38,445 nucleotides of DNA from NCBI GenBank assembly GCA_947487385.1, contig CANKWU010000016.1, forward strand, positions 1 through 38,445, given 5' to 3'. Below, in pieces: positions 17,694-26,969 of this stretch. The DNA is from Spartobacteria bacterium (GTDB lineage: Bacteria; Verrucomicrobiota; Verrucomicrobiia; Chthoniobacterales; UBA6821). Below the pieces are notes generated by a model, which saw nothing but the letters and a program-made list of their open reading frames with translations, was not told where the DNA came from and ran no database searches. Within the stretch, counting starts at the first letter, position 1, and each line of letters starts with the position of its first letter. The translations under genes and the position numbers were made by a program.

Positions 17694-19184
17694 ATGAGCA
17701 TTGCCCCGATCAATCAAACTGTGCTGGTCGTCGACGGCGAGACGGACTTTCTCGACTGGGTGCGCCAGCAACTCAAGGCCTCAGGTGTCCGGGTGATCAC
17801 GGAGACGAATTCCGCAAATGCCTTCAAGATCTTCTGCCTCGAGAAACCCGATCTGGTCATTGCGGAGATGCATCTTCGGCCATCCGGAGGACTCGATCTT
17901 CTTGCCAAGATCCGGGCCGAGTCTCCGAATGCCATGGTGATTATCATGAGTGCCTTCGGCACCACGCAGGCGGTGATCGAATCGATGAAGCTTGGAGCCT
18001 TCGACTTCCTGCGCAAGGAGTCGCTTCCCTTCACCATGAAAGTCGTGGTCGATTCGGCCCTCAAGGCTTCCGCTGAGCTTCGGATGGCTTCACCAGCCAA
18101 ACCGGCGCTCACCGTCGAGCAGTACCATGACGATATTGTCGGCCAGTCCGAGGCGATGCAGTCTGTCTTTAAAATGGTGGGGCGTGTGGCCATGAGCGAT
18201 GCCCCCGTCCTGGTCACCGGGGAGAGCGGCTGTGGAAAGGAACTGGTTGCGTGTGCCATTCATAATTACAGCGAGAGAAACAAGAAGCCTCTCATTGCGA
18301 TCAACTGCGCGGCCATCCCGGAGAATCTCCTGGAAAGCGAACTCTTCGGTCATGAGAAGGGTTCCTTCACTGGGGCCGCCACCCAGCGCATCGGCCGCTT
18401 CGAGCAGGGGAATGGAGGGACTCTCTTCCTCGACGAGATCGGCGAGATGCCCCTGGCCGTGCAGAGCAAGCTCCTTCGTGTCCTCCAGGAGGGGGAGTTT
18501 TCACGCGTTGGAGGTAATGCCACCCTCAGATCGAATGTCCGGATCGTCGCCGCAACGAACAGGAACTTGGAAGAGTCGATTGCCAAGAAAGAATTCCGCG
18601 AGGATCTGTATTACCGGCTCAATGTCGTCGGCATCCATTTACCCCCGCTCCGGGCCCGTGTAGAGGACATCCCCTTGCTGGCCGAGTATTTCCTATCACG
18701 CATTGCCCAGAAGCAGCACCGCCCGCTTCTCCAACTCTCGGGTGATGCCATTAAGGTAATGCAGGCCTATCCTTGGCCCGGTAATGTCCGCGAACTCCAG
18801 AACACTTTGCAGCGCGCCTGTGTTCTGGCGACAAGCGATGTGCTTCTGCCGAAGGATCTCCCGCTTGGCCAGGTAACGGGTGCTTCGGAACACAACGATC
18901 CATCAACCGGAAAAGAAATCCAGGGAATCGTTCCTAGCGCGCTGCCTGCCCTTACGGACCTGACGGTCGATGAGGCAGCCCGTTTGCTCTTCGAGGCATT
19001 GACCAATGAGAATGGAGGCCGGGAACTGCTCCCCTGGGTCGAGGAGGATTTCACCAGGCGAGCGATGGAGTTGAGCGGCAATAATCAGGTTAAGTCCTCA
19101 AAGCTACTTGGAATCACCCGTGCGACCCTCCGAAAACGTCTCGAGAGAATTGGAATCCGTGGGGCCTCGTCCTCGGGCGAGTGA
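17694..19184 (+). CDS. Sigma-54-dependent transcriptional activator with degenerate receiver domain
   Basis: A 496-residue NtrC-type protein. Residues 8-125 are a receiver-like domain, but the acidic pair reads VVDGE (D14, G15) and the phosphoacceptor position is Glu58 (LVIAEMHL) instead of Asp. The switch Ser (MSAFGTT) and Lys (FLRKE) remain. The AAA+ core has Walker A GESGCGKE, the sigma-54 contact loop GSFTGA (usually GAFTGA), Walker B GGTLFLDEIGEM and the PWPGNVRELQN sensor region. A Fis-type helix-turn-helix (SSKLLGITRATLRKRLERIGI) closes the protein. Phosphorylation by a histidine kinase is unlikely. No kinase gene is adjacent. Target genes are unknown. Confidence 0.93.
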   Translation: MSIAPINQTVLVVDGETDFLDWVRQQLKASGVRVITETNSANAFKIFCLEKPDLVIAEMHLRPSGGLDLLAKIRAESPNAMVIIMSAFGTTQAVIESMKLGAFDFLRKESLPFTMKVVVDSALKASAELRMASPAKPALTVEQYHDDIVGQSEAMQSVFKMVGRVAMSDAPVLVTGESGCGKELVACAIHNYSERNKKPLIAINCAAIPENLLESELFGHEKGSFTGAATQRIGRFEQGNGGTLFLDEIGEMPLAVQSKLLRVLQEGEFSRVGGNATLRSNVRIVAATNRNLEESIAKKEFREDLYYRLNVVGIHLPPLRARVEDIPLLAEYFLSRIAQKQHRPLLQLSGDAIKVMQAYPWPGNVRELQNTLQRACVLATSDVLLPKDLPLGQVTGASEHNDPSTGKEIQGIVPSALPALTDLTVDEAARLLFEALTNENGGRELLPWVEEDFTRRAMELSGNNQVKSSKLLGITRATLRKRLERIGIRGASSSGE

Positions 19185-19197
19185 TGAATTTCCAGTC

Positions 19198-20067
19198 ATG
19201 AGGAAGAAGGAGGTCGTGGATTTCCGATCCTGGCTTTGGGATGGACGCTCGATCATCTCGCACACAGGAGGTGTTTCCCTGAAGGATAGGGGATTCCGTT
19301 ACGGTCAGCATCTCTTTGAAAGCATCGCCATCAGGAATGCCCAAGCACTCCTTGTCACGGAACATCTTAAGCTCCTGACCGATGCGGCCCGGCGAAACGG
19401 ATTCCCCTTTCCCCGGACGCTGGCTTCTGCTCTCCGGCGTTTTCTTGAAAGCGTCTCCCTCTCCGACGGGATGCTAAGGATTTATCTCACAGCAGGTGAG
19501 GGGGCACCCGCAGCTCCCATCTGCAAAGCAGGATGCTATATCACATGGGAGCCGGTTCATTTTCCGACCACAGCGCAGCTCTTGGAAGGTTATCGACTCA
19601 CTGTTTTAACGAAGCCATTTCTTGGCGATGTTTGGGGGGAAAAGTCCGGAAACTATGCCGGGCATCTGAAGGCGCTCGCTGGTGCCCGCGCTGGCAAGGT
19701 CGCCGCAGACGAAGGGATCGTGCTTGATGCCAAGGGATACACACTCTCCTGCGCCATGGGAAACCTGCTGGTTTGGATGCCTCTGAGAATAGGTGACAAG
19801 AGGGAGATCGTTCTTTGCACTCCAGCCGTCTCCCGCGGTGCTCGCTCCGGTGCGGTGATGAGTTGGGTGAAGAAAAATGTCCCCGTGATGGAGCGGGATC
19901 TTCGTCCTGCCGATCTGAGGAAGGTTCTTGCCATGGCGGTGACGAATTCCCGCCTCGGGGTGATGTCTGTTGCCTCGCTGGACGGGATCCCCCTTCGCGA
20001 GCCTTCTCTCTCCCAGGCGCTCGCGCACTCCTATCTGGAATATCATGGTCTACTCCGGCGCTCATAA
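19198..20067 (+). CDS. Class IV PLP-dependent aminotransferase / aminodeoxychorismate lyase-like protein
   Basis: A 289-residue fold type IV protein. DRGFRYGQHLFESI (residues 30-43) and the lysine in WGEKSGNYAGHLKALAGAR (K149) match the family. At the position where the Glu that pairs with the PLP nitrogen normally sits (IlvE: GLVAEC), this protein has Ser184 (GYTLSC). PabC (4-aminobenzoate synthesis) is one option, an unusual transaminase another; the changed residue argues against a confident choice. The ATG at 19198 was chosen by homology. Its 3' end overlaps mfd by 23 nt. Confidence 0.7.
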   Translation: MRKKEVVDFRSWLWDGRSIISHTGGVSLKDRGFRYGQHLFESIAIRNAQALLVTEHLKLLTDAARRNGFPFPRTLASALRRFLESVSLSDGMLRIYLTAGEGAPAAPICKAGCYITWEPVHFPTTAQLLEGYRLTVLTKPFLGDVWGEKSGNYAGHLKALAGARAGKVAADEGIVLDAKGYTLSCAMGNLLVWMPLRIGDKREIVLCTPAVSRGARSGAVMSWVKKNVPVMERDLRPADLRKVLAMAVTNSRLGVMSVASLDGIPLREPSLSQALAHSYLEYHGLLRRS

Positions 20068-23000
20068 CGATCTGCTGGATGCCGTTGGAGAGCATCCGCG
20101 TCTCCGCACGGTACTAGCCGGTTTGGATGCCCGTAAAAACTCGGGTGGCGTCATGGAGCTTCGTGATGCCTCGGAACAGGCCTGGCCTTTTCTTGCCGCC
20201 GTGGCGGCACGTCGGATGACTGCCGGAGCACGCATCTGGTATGTCTGCCGCGATGTGCGGTCACAGGAAGAGTTCGCTTCGGAGCTTTCGGTCTGGATCA
20301 ATCAGGCAACACTTTTTCCAGACCTGGAGGTTCCGGCAGCCGGACTGGGCCTCCCCGATCCGGAAACAGCTTCGGAAAGGATAGCCATGCTTGGGCGGAT
20401 GGCAGGCGGTGAGGTCTTGGCTCCGGTCATCACTTCTTCCCAATGGGAGGAGTTGGTCCCATCGGTCACCGATCTGACCGGCAATCTTCTTTCCCTTACG
20501 AAGGGATGGAAAGGATCCCCAGGAAGAGTGGTTGTCCAACTTGAAGATTCCGGTTACGAGAGGGTGGCCCAAGTCACGCGACGTGGTGAGTTCGCCGTGA
20601 GGGGTGGTATTCTCGATCTGTTCTCATGGCAGCAGTCGATGCCGATCCGACTCGAGTTTGACGAGGATGGGATCGAATCGATTCGAGAGTTTGACCTCGA
20701 TACACAGACCTCGGTGGGTGAGGTGGATGAATGTCCTGTACAACTTGGGGACACGGATCGTCCCAGCGTGAGGCTGGCCGATTATCTGAAGCCCGACGAT
20801 CTGGTTGTGGAGATCGGATGGGAGGGTGAAGCCGAGGAGGAAGAGAAGCGCAACAGTGAAGAAAAGGGAGTGGATAAAAAGCCAACTGATCGGCTCCTCC
20901 CTCCGATAAAGCGCCTGCTCATTTCCTCCGCCCCTTCTCTCGAATTTTTTAAACAGCGTGGGAAAGGGAAGCCGGCAGATGAATTGACGACGTTCGATCC
21001 GATCCCCTTTGCATCCTTTGGTGCAGGTGATTTTGTGATCGATGAGGCCCGTCGGCAGGAATTCTTCAGGCAGTTGGATTCATGGAGGAAGGAAGGTTGG
21101 CGGATCATTCTGCTGAGTGCGACGGAAGGCGAAGCAGAGCGATTCCGGGAACTCGCCTCGACAATGCCCGATTTCTTGTCGGGAGAGAATCTCCCGGAAA
21201 TACGGCTCTGCGCTATCTCACGTGGTTTCTGCTTTCCTGCGGGCAAGTTGGCTCTTCTGGCTGATGCCGAGCTTTTTGGAAGATCCGCCAGCCAGCGACT
21301 TCGCCGGCTTCACCTTCGTCGGGAAAAGCAACGGGCTTCCCGATCCGCGATCGATTTCACCGAATTCGAAGAGGGTCAGCTTGTCGTCCATACGGAGCAT
21401 GGCATCGGTCGCTATCTTGGCTTGCAGCGTCTCCCCGCCGCAGATGGTACGGAGGGGGAGGTGCTGGCCCTGGAATTCGCGAACGATTCGCGTCTCTTTG
21501 TCCCGATCGAGCAAGCTTGGCAGGTCTCGCGCTATGTCGGTGTGGGCAAGCATGCGCCGCACCTCTCCTCTCTTGGCGACGACAAGTGGTCGAAAGCAAG
21601 GAAGGCCGCTGAAAAATCAGTTTTTCTCTACGCGGGGCGTCTCCTGAAACTTCAGGCAGAGCGGGAAACGGGACAGGGGCACGCCTATGGACCCGATACT
21701 CCGTGGCAGCGTGAGCTGGAGATGAGCTTCCCCTACCGGGAAACCGTCGATCAACTCCGTGCCATTGCCGAGATCAAGCAAGACATGGAATCCCGGCGAC
21801 CGATGGATCGTCTTCTCTGCGGGGATGTCGGTTTTGGAAAGACCGAGGTGGCGCTGCGTGCAGCTTTCAAGGCTTTGATGGGAGGAAAGCAGGTGGTCTT
21901 CCTGGCGCCGACCACGGTTCTGGCCCAGCAACATTTGAGGACTCTCCGGGAGAGGATGAGCGAATATCCGGTGAAGATTGAACTACTGAGCCGCTACCGC
22001 ACGGCTGCCGAGCAGCGCGAGGTGGTCAAGGGGCTCGCGGACGGCTCGGTCGATTTAGTTGTGGGGACACACCGTCTTCTTTCTCCCGACGTCATCTTCA
22101 AAGACATCGGCATGGTGATCGTCGACGAAGAGCAGCGTTTCGGTGTGAAGCATAAGGAAGCCTTGAAAGAGCGCTTCCGCCTGATTGACGTGCTGACACT
22201 CTCGGCGACTCCGATTCCCAGAACCCTCTATCTTTCCCTGATGGGAGCACGCGATATGTCGGTGATCGAGACGCCTCCGCCCGATCGTCAGCCGGTGGAG
22301 ACCGTGATCTGCGCTTATGATGAGCGGATCATCCGCGACGCGATCCAACGGGAACGCACGAGAGGCGGTCAGGTCTATCTGCTCCATAACCGGATAGGAA
22401 CCATCGGGAAGGTCGCTTTGCGGATCAGTGAGCTCTGTCCAGGAGTCCGTGTGCTGGTGGGTCACGGACAGATGGAGGAGGGTGAACTGGAAGGGGTGAT
22501 GAAGAGTTTCGTAGAGGGCGATGCGGATGTCCTAGTCTCCACGACGATTATTGAAAGCGGTCTCGATATCCCCAATGCGAACACAATCATCATCGACCGT
22601 GCTGACCGATTTGGACTTGCCGACCTCTATCAACTCCGAGGGCGTGTCGGCCGTGGACGACAGAAAGCTTACGCTTATCTGATGCTTCCACGTGACATGA
22701 TGATGGTGGGGGAGGCTCGTCGACGTGTGCAGGCGATCAGGCAATACTCGCAACTCGGCGCCGGTTTCCGGATTGCCATGCGCGATCTGGAGATCCGCGG
22801 AGCGGGGAATCTTCTCGGGACAGCCCAGAGCGGCCAGATCGCTGCCGTCGGGTTTGATCTTTATTGCCGGATGCTACGTCAGGCTGTTGCCCGTATGAAG
22901 GGTGAGTCGGCGGGATCGGGCGAATTGGATCTCGGAAACCAAGCCCTCTTGAGGCTCGATTTTGTGGCGATGACTCCCGAGGAACTCTCCCGCTCGAATC

Positions 23001-23386
23001 CCACTCCGGAGGGAGGAGCAAAAATCAGCCGCTGTGGAGCATTCATTCCCTCCGTGTACCTTCCCGAATCCAGACTCCGGATCGAGGCACACCGCTCCCT
23101 CGCAGCAGCTCCGGATGTCGCTGCGCTTGAGTTGATTGCCGCTTCTTGGCGTGATCGTTTCGGGCCGCTGCCTCAGGAGATTAGTCATCTTTTCTTCGCC
23201 GAAAGGATCCGTCGTGAGGCTGCCGCGAAGGGAATTACCAAAGTCGAGACACGGGGAGAGCGCTTGATGCTGACCCGAGGTGGTAACTTCCTTCTTATCG
23301 GCCATCGTTTTCCACGCTTGACGGCCTCCAAGGCCGCTTCCAAGCTTTCCGAGATTTTGCGCTTTCTGGAGGCGTTGAGGGTATAG
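20045..23386 (+). CDS. mfd: Transcription-repair coupling factor
   Basis: A 1113-residue Mfd protein of normal length. The N-terminal UvrB-like module (ATLFPDLEVP...SERIAML) is followed by a charged insertion near 260-280. The RNA-polymerase-binding CarD-like domain (GQLVVHTEHGIGRYLGLQRL) is near 440, the translocase Walker A (CGDVGFGKTE) near 592, the DEEQRFG box near 692, the helicase C motif (IIESGLDIPNANT) and a C-terminal TRCF domain. It displaces stalled RNA polymerase at DNA lesions and recruits UvrA. I used the ATG at 20045 inside the preceding gene; the 25 codons upstream of it read the other gene in a wrong frame. Confidence 0.95.
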   Translation: MVYSGAHNDLLDAVGEHPRLRTVLAGLDARKNSGGVMELRDASEQAWPFLAAVAARRMTAGARIWYVCRDVRSQEEFASELSVWINQATLFPDLEVPAAGLGLPDPETASERIAMLGRMAGGEVLAPVITSSQWEELVPSVTDLTGNLLSLTKGWKGSPGRVVVQLEDSGYERVAQVTRRGEFAVRGGILDLFSWQQSMPIRLEFDEDGIESIREFDLDTQTSVGEVDECPVQLGDTDRPSVRLADYLKPDDLVVEIGWEGEAEEEEKRNSEEKGVDKKPTDRLLPPIKRLLISSAPSLEFFKQRGKGKPADELTTFDPIPFASFGAGDFVIDEARRQEFFRQLDSWRKEGWRIILLSATEGEAERFRELASTMPDFLSGENLPEIRLCAISRGFCFPAGKLALLADAELFGRSASQRLRRLHLRREKQRASRSAIDFTEFEEGQLVVHTEHGIGRYLGLQRLPAADGTEGEVLALEFANDSRLFVPIEQAWQVSRYVGVGKHAPHLSSLGDDKWSKARKAAEKSVFLYAGRLLKLQAERETGQGHAYGPDTPWQRELEMSFPYRETVDQLRAIAEIKQDMESRRPMDRLLCGDVGFGKTEVALRAAFKALMGGKQVVFLAPTTVLAQQHLRTLRERMSEYPVKIELLSRYRTAAEQREVVKGLADGSVDLVVGTHRLLSPDVIFKDIGMVIVDEEQRFGVKHKEALKERFRLIDVLTLSATPIPRTLYLSLMGARDMSVIETPPPDRQPVETVICAYDERIIRDAIQRERTRGGQVYLLHNRIGTIGKVALRISELCPGVRVLVGHGQMEEGELEGVMKSFVEGDADVLVSTTIIESGLDIPNANTIIIDRADRFGLADLYQLRGRVGRGRQKAYAYLMLPRDMMMVGEARRRVQAIRQYSQLGAGFRIAMRDLEIRGAGNLLGTAQSGQIAAVGFDLYCRMLRQAVARMKGESAGSGELDLGNQALLRLDFVAMTPEELSRSNPTPEGGAKISRCGAFIPSVYLPESRLRIEAHRSLAAAPDVAALELIAASWRDRFGPLPQEISHLFFAERIRREAAAKGITKVETRGERLMLTRGGNFLLIGHRFPRLTASKAASKLSEILRFLEALRV

Positions 23387-23429
23387 AAACAGTTTTGTTC
23401 CTGTGTTCCGCTGCCGATCTCCCGTCATT

Positions 23430-24434
23430 ATGATTTCCATTAGATCTACACCATTTTTTCTCTCTGCCGTCGCTCTGGTCACCCTGAGTGCCGTAGCGCC
23501 ACTTCCTGCTGCAGAGGAGGTGATCAACGGAATTGCCGCCATTGTGAATGGGGATGTCGTCACCTATTCCCAAGTCCGGGAACTGGTGGCTGCCCAGCAA
23601 AAATCAGCTTCGGAGATTTATCAGGGGGAAGAGCTTCAGAATAAGATCAAGGAAATGCGCCAACATGCGGTCAATGATCTCATCGACCGGGATCTGATTC
23701 TTCAGGAGTTCAAGAAAAAGGAATTTAATATTCCCGCCTACATCGTCGACGACAGTATCCAACGTATTATCCGCCAGGAGTTCGGAGGAGACCGTACGGC
23801 ATTTGTCAAAACACTCCAAGCGCAGGGCTACACCATGGCCCGTTTTCGTAATAACGAGAAAGACAAGATTACCGTTCAGGCGATGCGCCAGTCAAAGACA
23901 AGCGATAACATCATCGTCTCTCCGGTAAAGATCCAGGCCTATTACGATAAGCATCGCGATGCCTACTCCACTCCTGCTCAGATCAAACTCCGAATGATCG
24001 TACTCAAGGAAGGGTCTTCCTCCGAGGGAAGCAGTGACGCCTCTTCTCCTACTTCCGTCAGCAAGAAGCAGATGGCTGTGGAAATCAGGGAAAAGCTATC
24101 CGAGGGAGCCGAGTTTGATCGTCTCGCCCAGATGTACTCGGAGGATTCGACCAATGAATCAGGCGGAGACTGGGGATGGGTCGAACGCATGACCCTCAAT
24201 GAGGATCTTGCTAAGGTTGCCTTCTCCCTAAAGCCCTCTGAGATCAGCCCCATTATTCCCCTTGATAATGCATATTATATCCTGATGGTTGAGGCCGTGA
24301 AGCCGGCCGTCACGAAGCCCCTTTCCGAGGTTCAGCAGGAGATCGTTCAGAAACTCGTCCAGGAAGAAAAGCTTAAGGGTCAGGAGCGTTGGCTTAAAGA
24401 GCTTCGCGAAAAGGCCTACATCAAGATCTTGTAG
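23430..24434 (+). CDS. SurA-like periplasmic peptidyl-prolyl isomerase
   Basis: A 334-residue protein with a signal peptide (hydrophobic core to about residue 25, PAA before EEVINGIAAIVNGDVVTYSQV). The SurA_N-type chaperone module runs to about residue 180. A single parvulin domain follows (IKLRMIVLKE, LAQMYSEDST, GGDWGWV, AFSLKPSEIS). SurA helps outer-membrane proteins fold, and E. coli SurA has two parvulin domains. A GTG at 23403 is in frame, but the ATG at 23430 gives a better signal peptide. pdxA follows at 12 nt, as in E. coli, where surA and pdxA are also neighbours. Confidence 0.88.
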   Translation: MISIRSTPFFLSAVALVTLSAVAPLPAAEEVINGIAAIVNGDVVTYSQVRELVAAQQKSASEIYQGEELQNKIKEMRQHAVNDLIDRDLILQEFKKKEFNIPAYIVDDSIQRIIRQEFGGDRTAFVKTLQAQGYTMARFRNNEKDKITVQAMRQSKTSDNIIVSPVKIQAYYDKHRDAYSTPAQIKLRMIVLKEGSSSEGSSDASSPTSVSKKQMAVEIREKLSEGAEFDRLAQMYSEDSTNESGGDWGWVERMTLNEDLAKVAFSLKPSEISPIIPLDNAYYILMVEAVKPAVTKPLSEVQQEIVQKLVQEEKLKGQERWLKELREKAYIKIL

Positions 24435-24446
24435 AAGACAGCCGCA

Positions 24447-25310
24447 ATGAAGAACGCGGTGATAGGACTTGTTGCGGGCGATCCGGCCGGTATCGGTCCC
24501 GAGCTTCTGTCTGCTGCTCTCACTCATCCGCCGGCTGGAGTGCATCTTGAAGTCATCGGGGATCCTTCCCCGCTGGATCCCGGTCATCCCTCCCCAGCGG
24601 GATCTCTCCGTGCGATTGCGGGCTTGGAGGAGGCTGCCTTGCGTGTTCTCTCGGGTGAGTTGGACGCCGTAGTCACTGGACCAGTGAGTAAGAAGCATCT
24701 CCATGAGGTAGGATTCAGTTTTCCGGGGCAGACAGAATTTTTCGCAGCTCGGGCCCAGGTCTCGAACTTCGCCATGCTACTAACCGGAGGCCCCCTCACC
24801 GTGGCCCTAGTCACAGCGCATGTGCCGTTAAAGGATGTAGCCGATCTGCTGACGATCGATGAAATCGTGAGAGTAGGGGGGCTGTTGGCTGATTTTTTGA
24901 AAAAGCGGGGAATCTCCACTCCTCGCATCGCAGTTGCAGGGCTCAACCCCCATGCCGGCGAGCAGGGAGATCTGGGTGATGAGGAGGGGAGGATCATCGA
25001 GCCTGCCATGCCGCGGCTCAGTGCAGAGAATCCGGGAGTTTCCTTTGATGGTCCCTTTAGCCCGGACACAATTTTTTGGCGTGCTGCCAACGGTGAGTTT
25101 GACGGAGTGCTCTGCATGTACCATGACCAGGGTCTGATTCCGCTGAAGCTGCTCGGTTTCCATGACGGGGTTAATGTCACTCTTGGTCTGCCGTTTGTTC
25201 GCACCAGCCCGGACCACGGCACGGCTTATGAGATTGCAGGAACCGGAAATGCGCGTCCCGAGAGCTTCCTCTCTGCCGTTCGCCTGGCAGCGGCGTTGGT
25301 GAAGGGTTGA
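24447..25310 (+). CDS. pdxA: 4-hydroxythreonine-4-phosphate dehydrogenase
   Basis: A 287-residue protein, somewhat shorter than the usual ~330. GLVAGDPAGIGPELL opens the fold. TGPVSKKHLHEVGFSFPGQTEF is the substrate loop. The metal-binding histidines lie in TAHVPLKDV, YHDQGLIPLKLLGF and RTSPDHGTAYEIAG. It oxidises 4-phosphohydroxy-L-threonine with NAD in pyridoxal phosphate synthesis. The length loss is between the first Rossmann strand and the substrate loop (PSPAGSLRAIAGLEEAAL), where loops are shortened. It probably shares a transcript with surA. Confidence 0.92.
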   Translation: MKNAVIGLVAGDPAGIGPELLSAALTHPPAGVHLEVIGDPSPLDPGHPSPAGSLRAIAGLEEAALRVLSGELDAVVTGPVSKKHLHEVGFSFPGQTEFFAARAQVSNFAMLLTGGPLTVALVTAHVPLKDVADLLTIDEIVRVGGLLADFLKKRGISTPRIAVAGLNPHAGEQGDLGDEEGRIIEPAMPRLSAENPGVSFDGPFSPDTIFWRAANGEFDGVLCMYHDQGLIPLKLLGFHDGVNVTLGLPFVRTSPDHGTAYEIAGTGNARPESFLSAVRLAAALVKG

Positions 25311-25370
25311 AGGGTTGATTCCGCTTGAGGTTGCCTGCCAACCATCAATCCCTCGACTCATCTCCTTTTT
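25311..25370 (+). terminator. Nested hairpin after pdxA, probable terminator
   Basis: Directly after the pdxA stop an outer stem (agggttgat pairing with atcaatccct, one bulge) encloses an inner hairpin (ggttg/caacc around cctgc). A short T run (tctccttttt) ends at 25370, 16 nt after the stem. Position and shape fit transcript termination between pdxA and lysS, but the T run is not adjacent. Confidence 0.4.
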
Positions 25371-25445
25371 AACATTTTAACTCATTACCCCTTAACTCCT
25401 CCGTTTTTGATTGATCGGAAGGCTCTCTCCGTTTGCTCTTTAGAG

Positions 25446-26969
25446 GTGGAACAACCTACTCCTTCATCTTCCCCCGCAACACCCGCCTCCCCATTAAGCG
25501 AGCTTGTCGCCGTCCGACGGCAGAAAATGCAAGCCATCCGGGATCTTGGCATCGATCCATTCGGGGGACTCTTTGAAAGCACGGGAACAGTCGCCGAGGT
25601 GAGGGATGGATTTGAAGAGGGGCGTGTCGTTTCGCTTGCTGGACGCATCACCGCCTACCGCGACATGGGAAAGAGTCGTTTTCTTGATCTCTCCGACATG
25701 GGGGGAAGGATGCAGGTCTATGTGAATGCGAAGGAAGTTGATGAGAGCTCTCTGGCCGTGGCTTCCCATCTTGATATCGGTGATTTCATCGGTGTGGAGG
25801 GGGAGTGCTTTACTACCCGGACGGGTGAGTCGAGCATCAAGGTGCGGCATCTTAGGATTCTCTCCAAGTCTCTGCGTCCCCTTCCGGATAAATGGCATGG
25901 AGTTCAGGATCCTGAGACACGCTATCGCCAACGCTATCTGGACCTGATCGCCAATCCCTCCTCGCGAGGCATTTTCCTTCAACGCTCGGCCATCGTCCGG
26001 GAGATCCGTCGTTTCCTGGATGAGCGGGGCTTCCTTGAGGTTGAGACGCCGATGATGCAGGCAGTTCCCGGCGGGGCTGCTGCCGAGCCATTCAAGACCC
26101 ATCACAATGCGCTTGGCATGGATTTTTTCCTGCGTATTGCACCCGAGCTCTATCTCAAGCGTCTTCTGGTGGCCGGTTTCCCGAAGGTCTTCGAGCTCAA
26201 TCGGAGCTTCCGCAACGAGGGGATCTCCCGCCGTCATAATCCCGAGTTCACGATGCTCGAGGCCTACTGGGCTTTTGCAGATTTTCAGCTCATGTCGGTG
26301 CTTGTTGAGGAATTGGTCTGTCATCTGGCGGTCATGCTCGGCAACAAAGACCATCAAGTCCATCACCGCGATGCGGAGGGTAATGTCACCAAGACCATCA
26401 ATCTCTCACGTCCTTGGAAACGCGCATCCTACCATGAGCTGATCGAGGAAGCCGTTCCGGGATGGTTCGCTCTCGACAAAGCCGGCAAGGTTGCCAGATG
26501 CGCGGAGTTGAAGCTCGATATCTCGCATTGCCCCGAGGAGTTCGAGATGACCCAGCATGTCTTTGAAAAGTTGGTCGAGGAAAAGACGATCGACCCCTGC
26601 TTTGTCACCCATGTCCCGAAGGAGTTGGTGCCTCTTGCGCGTCTCAATGATGCCGACCCGTCGAAGGTCGATGTCTATGAGTTAATCATCAACGGACAGG
26701 AAATCTCGCCGGGCTATTCCGAGCTCAATGATCCCGACCTTCAGCGTGAACGCCTCGAACATCAGGCTGGTGAGGAGCAGCAGAAGATCGATACCGAGTT
26801 CCTCGAGGCCCTCGAATACGGGATGCCTCCGGCGGGGGGAATCGGTATCGGCATTGATCGTCTGGTGATGCTTCTCACGGGCGCCGAATCGATTCGCGAG
26901 GTGATCCTGTTTCCGCATCTGAAGCAACGCTTCCAGGCTGCCACTCAGGATACGGGCTCCAAGGTGTGA
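25446..26969 (+). CDS. lysS: Lysyl-tRNA synthetase, class II
   Basis: About 507 residues from the GTG at 25446; a TTG at 25407 in frame would add 13. The anticodon-binding OB fold covers residues 45-150 (VSLAGRITAYRDMGKSRFLDLSD). The catalytic core has motif 1 (VREIRRFLDERGFLEVETPMM), motif 2 (FRNEGISRRHNPEFTMLEAYW) and motif 3 (GGIGIGIDRLVMLLTG). It charges tRNA-Lys. The exact start is uncertain because neither candidate has a convincing SD. The stop overlaps the MFS gene by 4 nt (GTGA). Confidence 0.94.
   Translation: MEQPTPSSSPATPASPLSELVAVRRQKMQAIRDLGIDPFGGLFESTGTVAEVRDGFEEGRVVSLAGRITAYRDMGKSRFLDLSDMGGRMQVYVNAKEVDESSLAVASHLDIGDFIGVEGECFTTRTGESSIKVRHLRILSKSLRPLPDKWHGVQDPETRYRQRYLDLIANPSSRGIFLQRSAIVREIRRFLDERGFLEVETPMMQAVPGGAAAEPFKTHHNALGMDFFLRIAPELYLKRLLVAGFPKVFELNRSFRNEGISRRHNPEFTMLEAYWAFADFQLMSVLVEELVCHLAVMLGNKDHQVHHRDAEGNVTKTINLSRPWKRASYHELIEEAVPGWFALDKAGKVARCAELKLDISHCPEEFEMTQHVFEKLVEEKTIDPCFVTHVPKELVPLARLNDADPSKVDVYELIINGQEISPGYSELNDPDLQRERLEHQAGEEQQKIDTEFLEALEYGMPPAGGIGIGIDRLVMLLTGAESIREVILFPHLKQRFQAATQDTGSKV

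Noticed and set aside
25494-26366. 290-codon open frame on the minus strand inside lysS, and similar long antisense frames in purA, ilvE, pdxA and clpC
   Set aside because: They lie opposite well-conserved genes and show no domain motifs; they reflect codon bias of the real genes.
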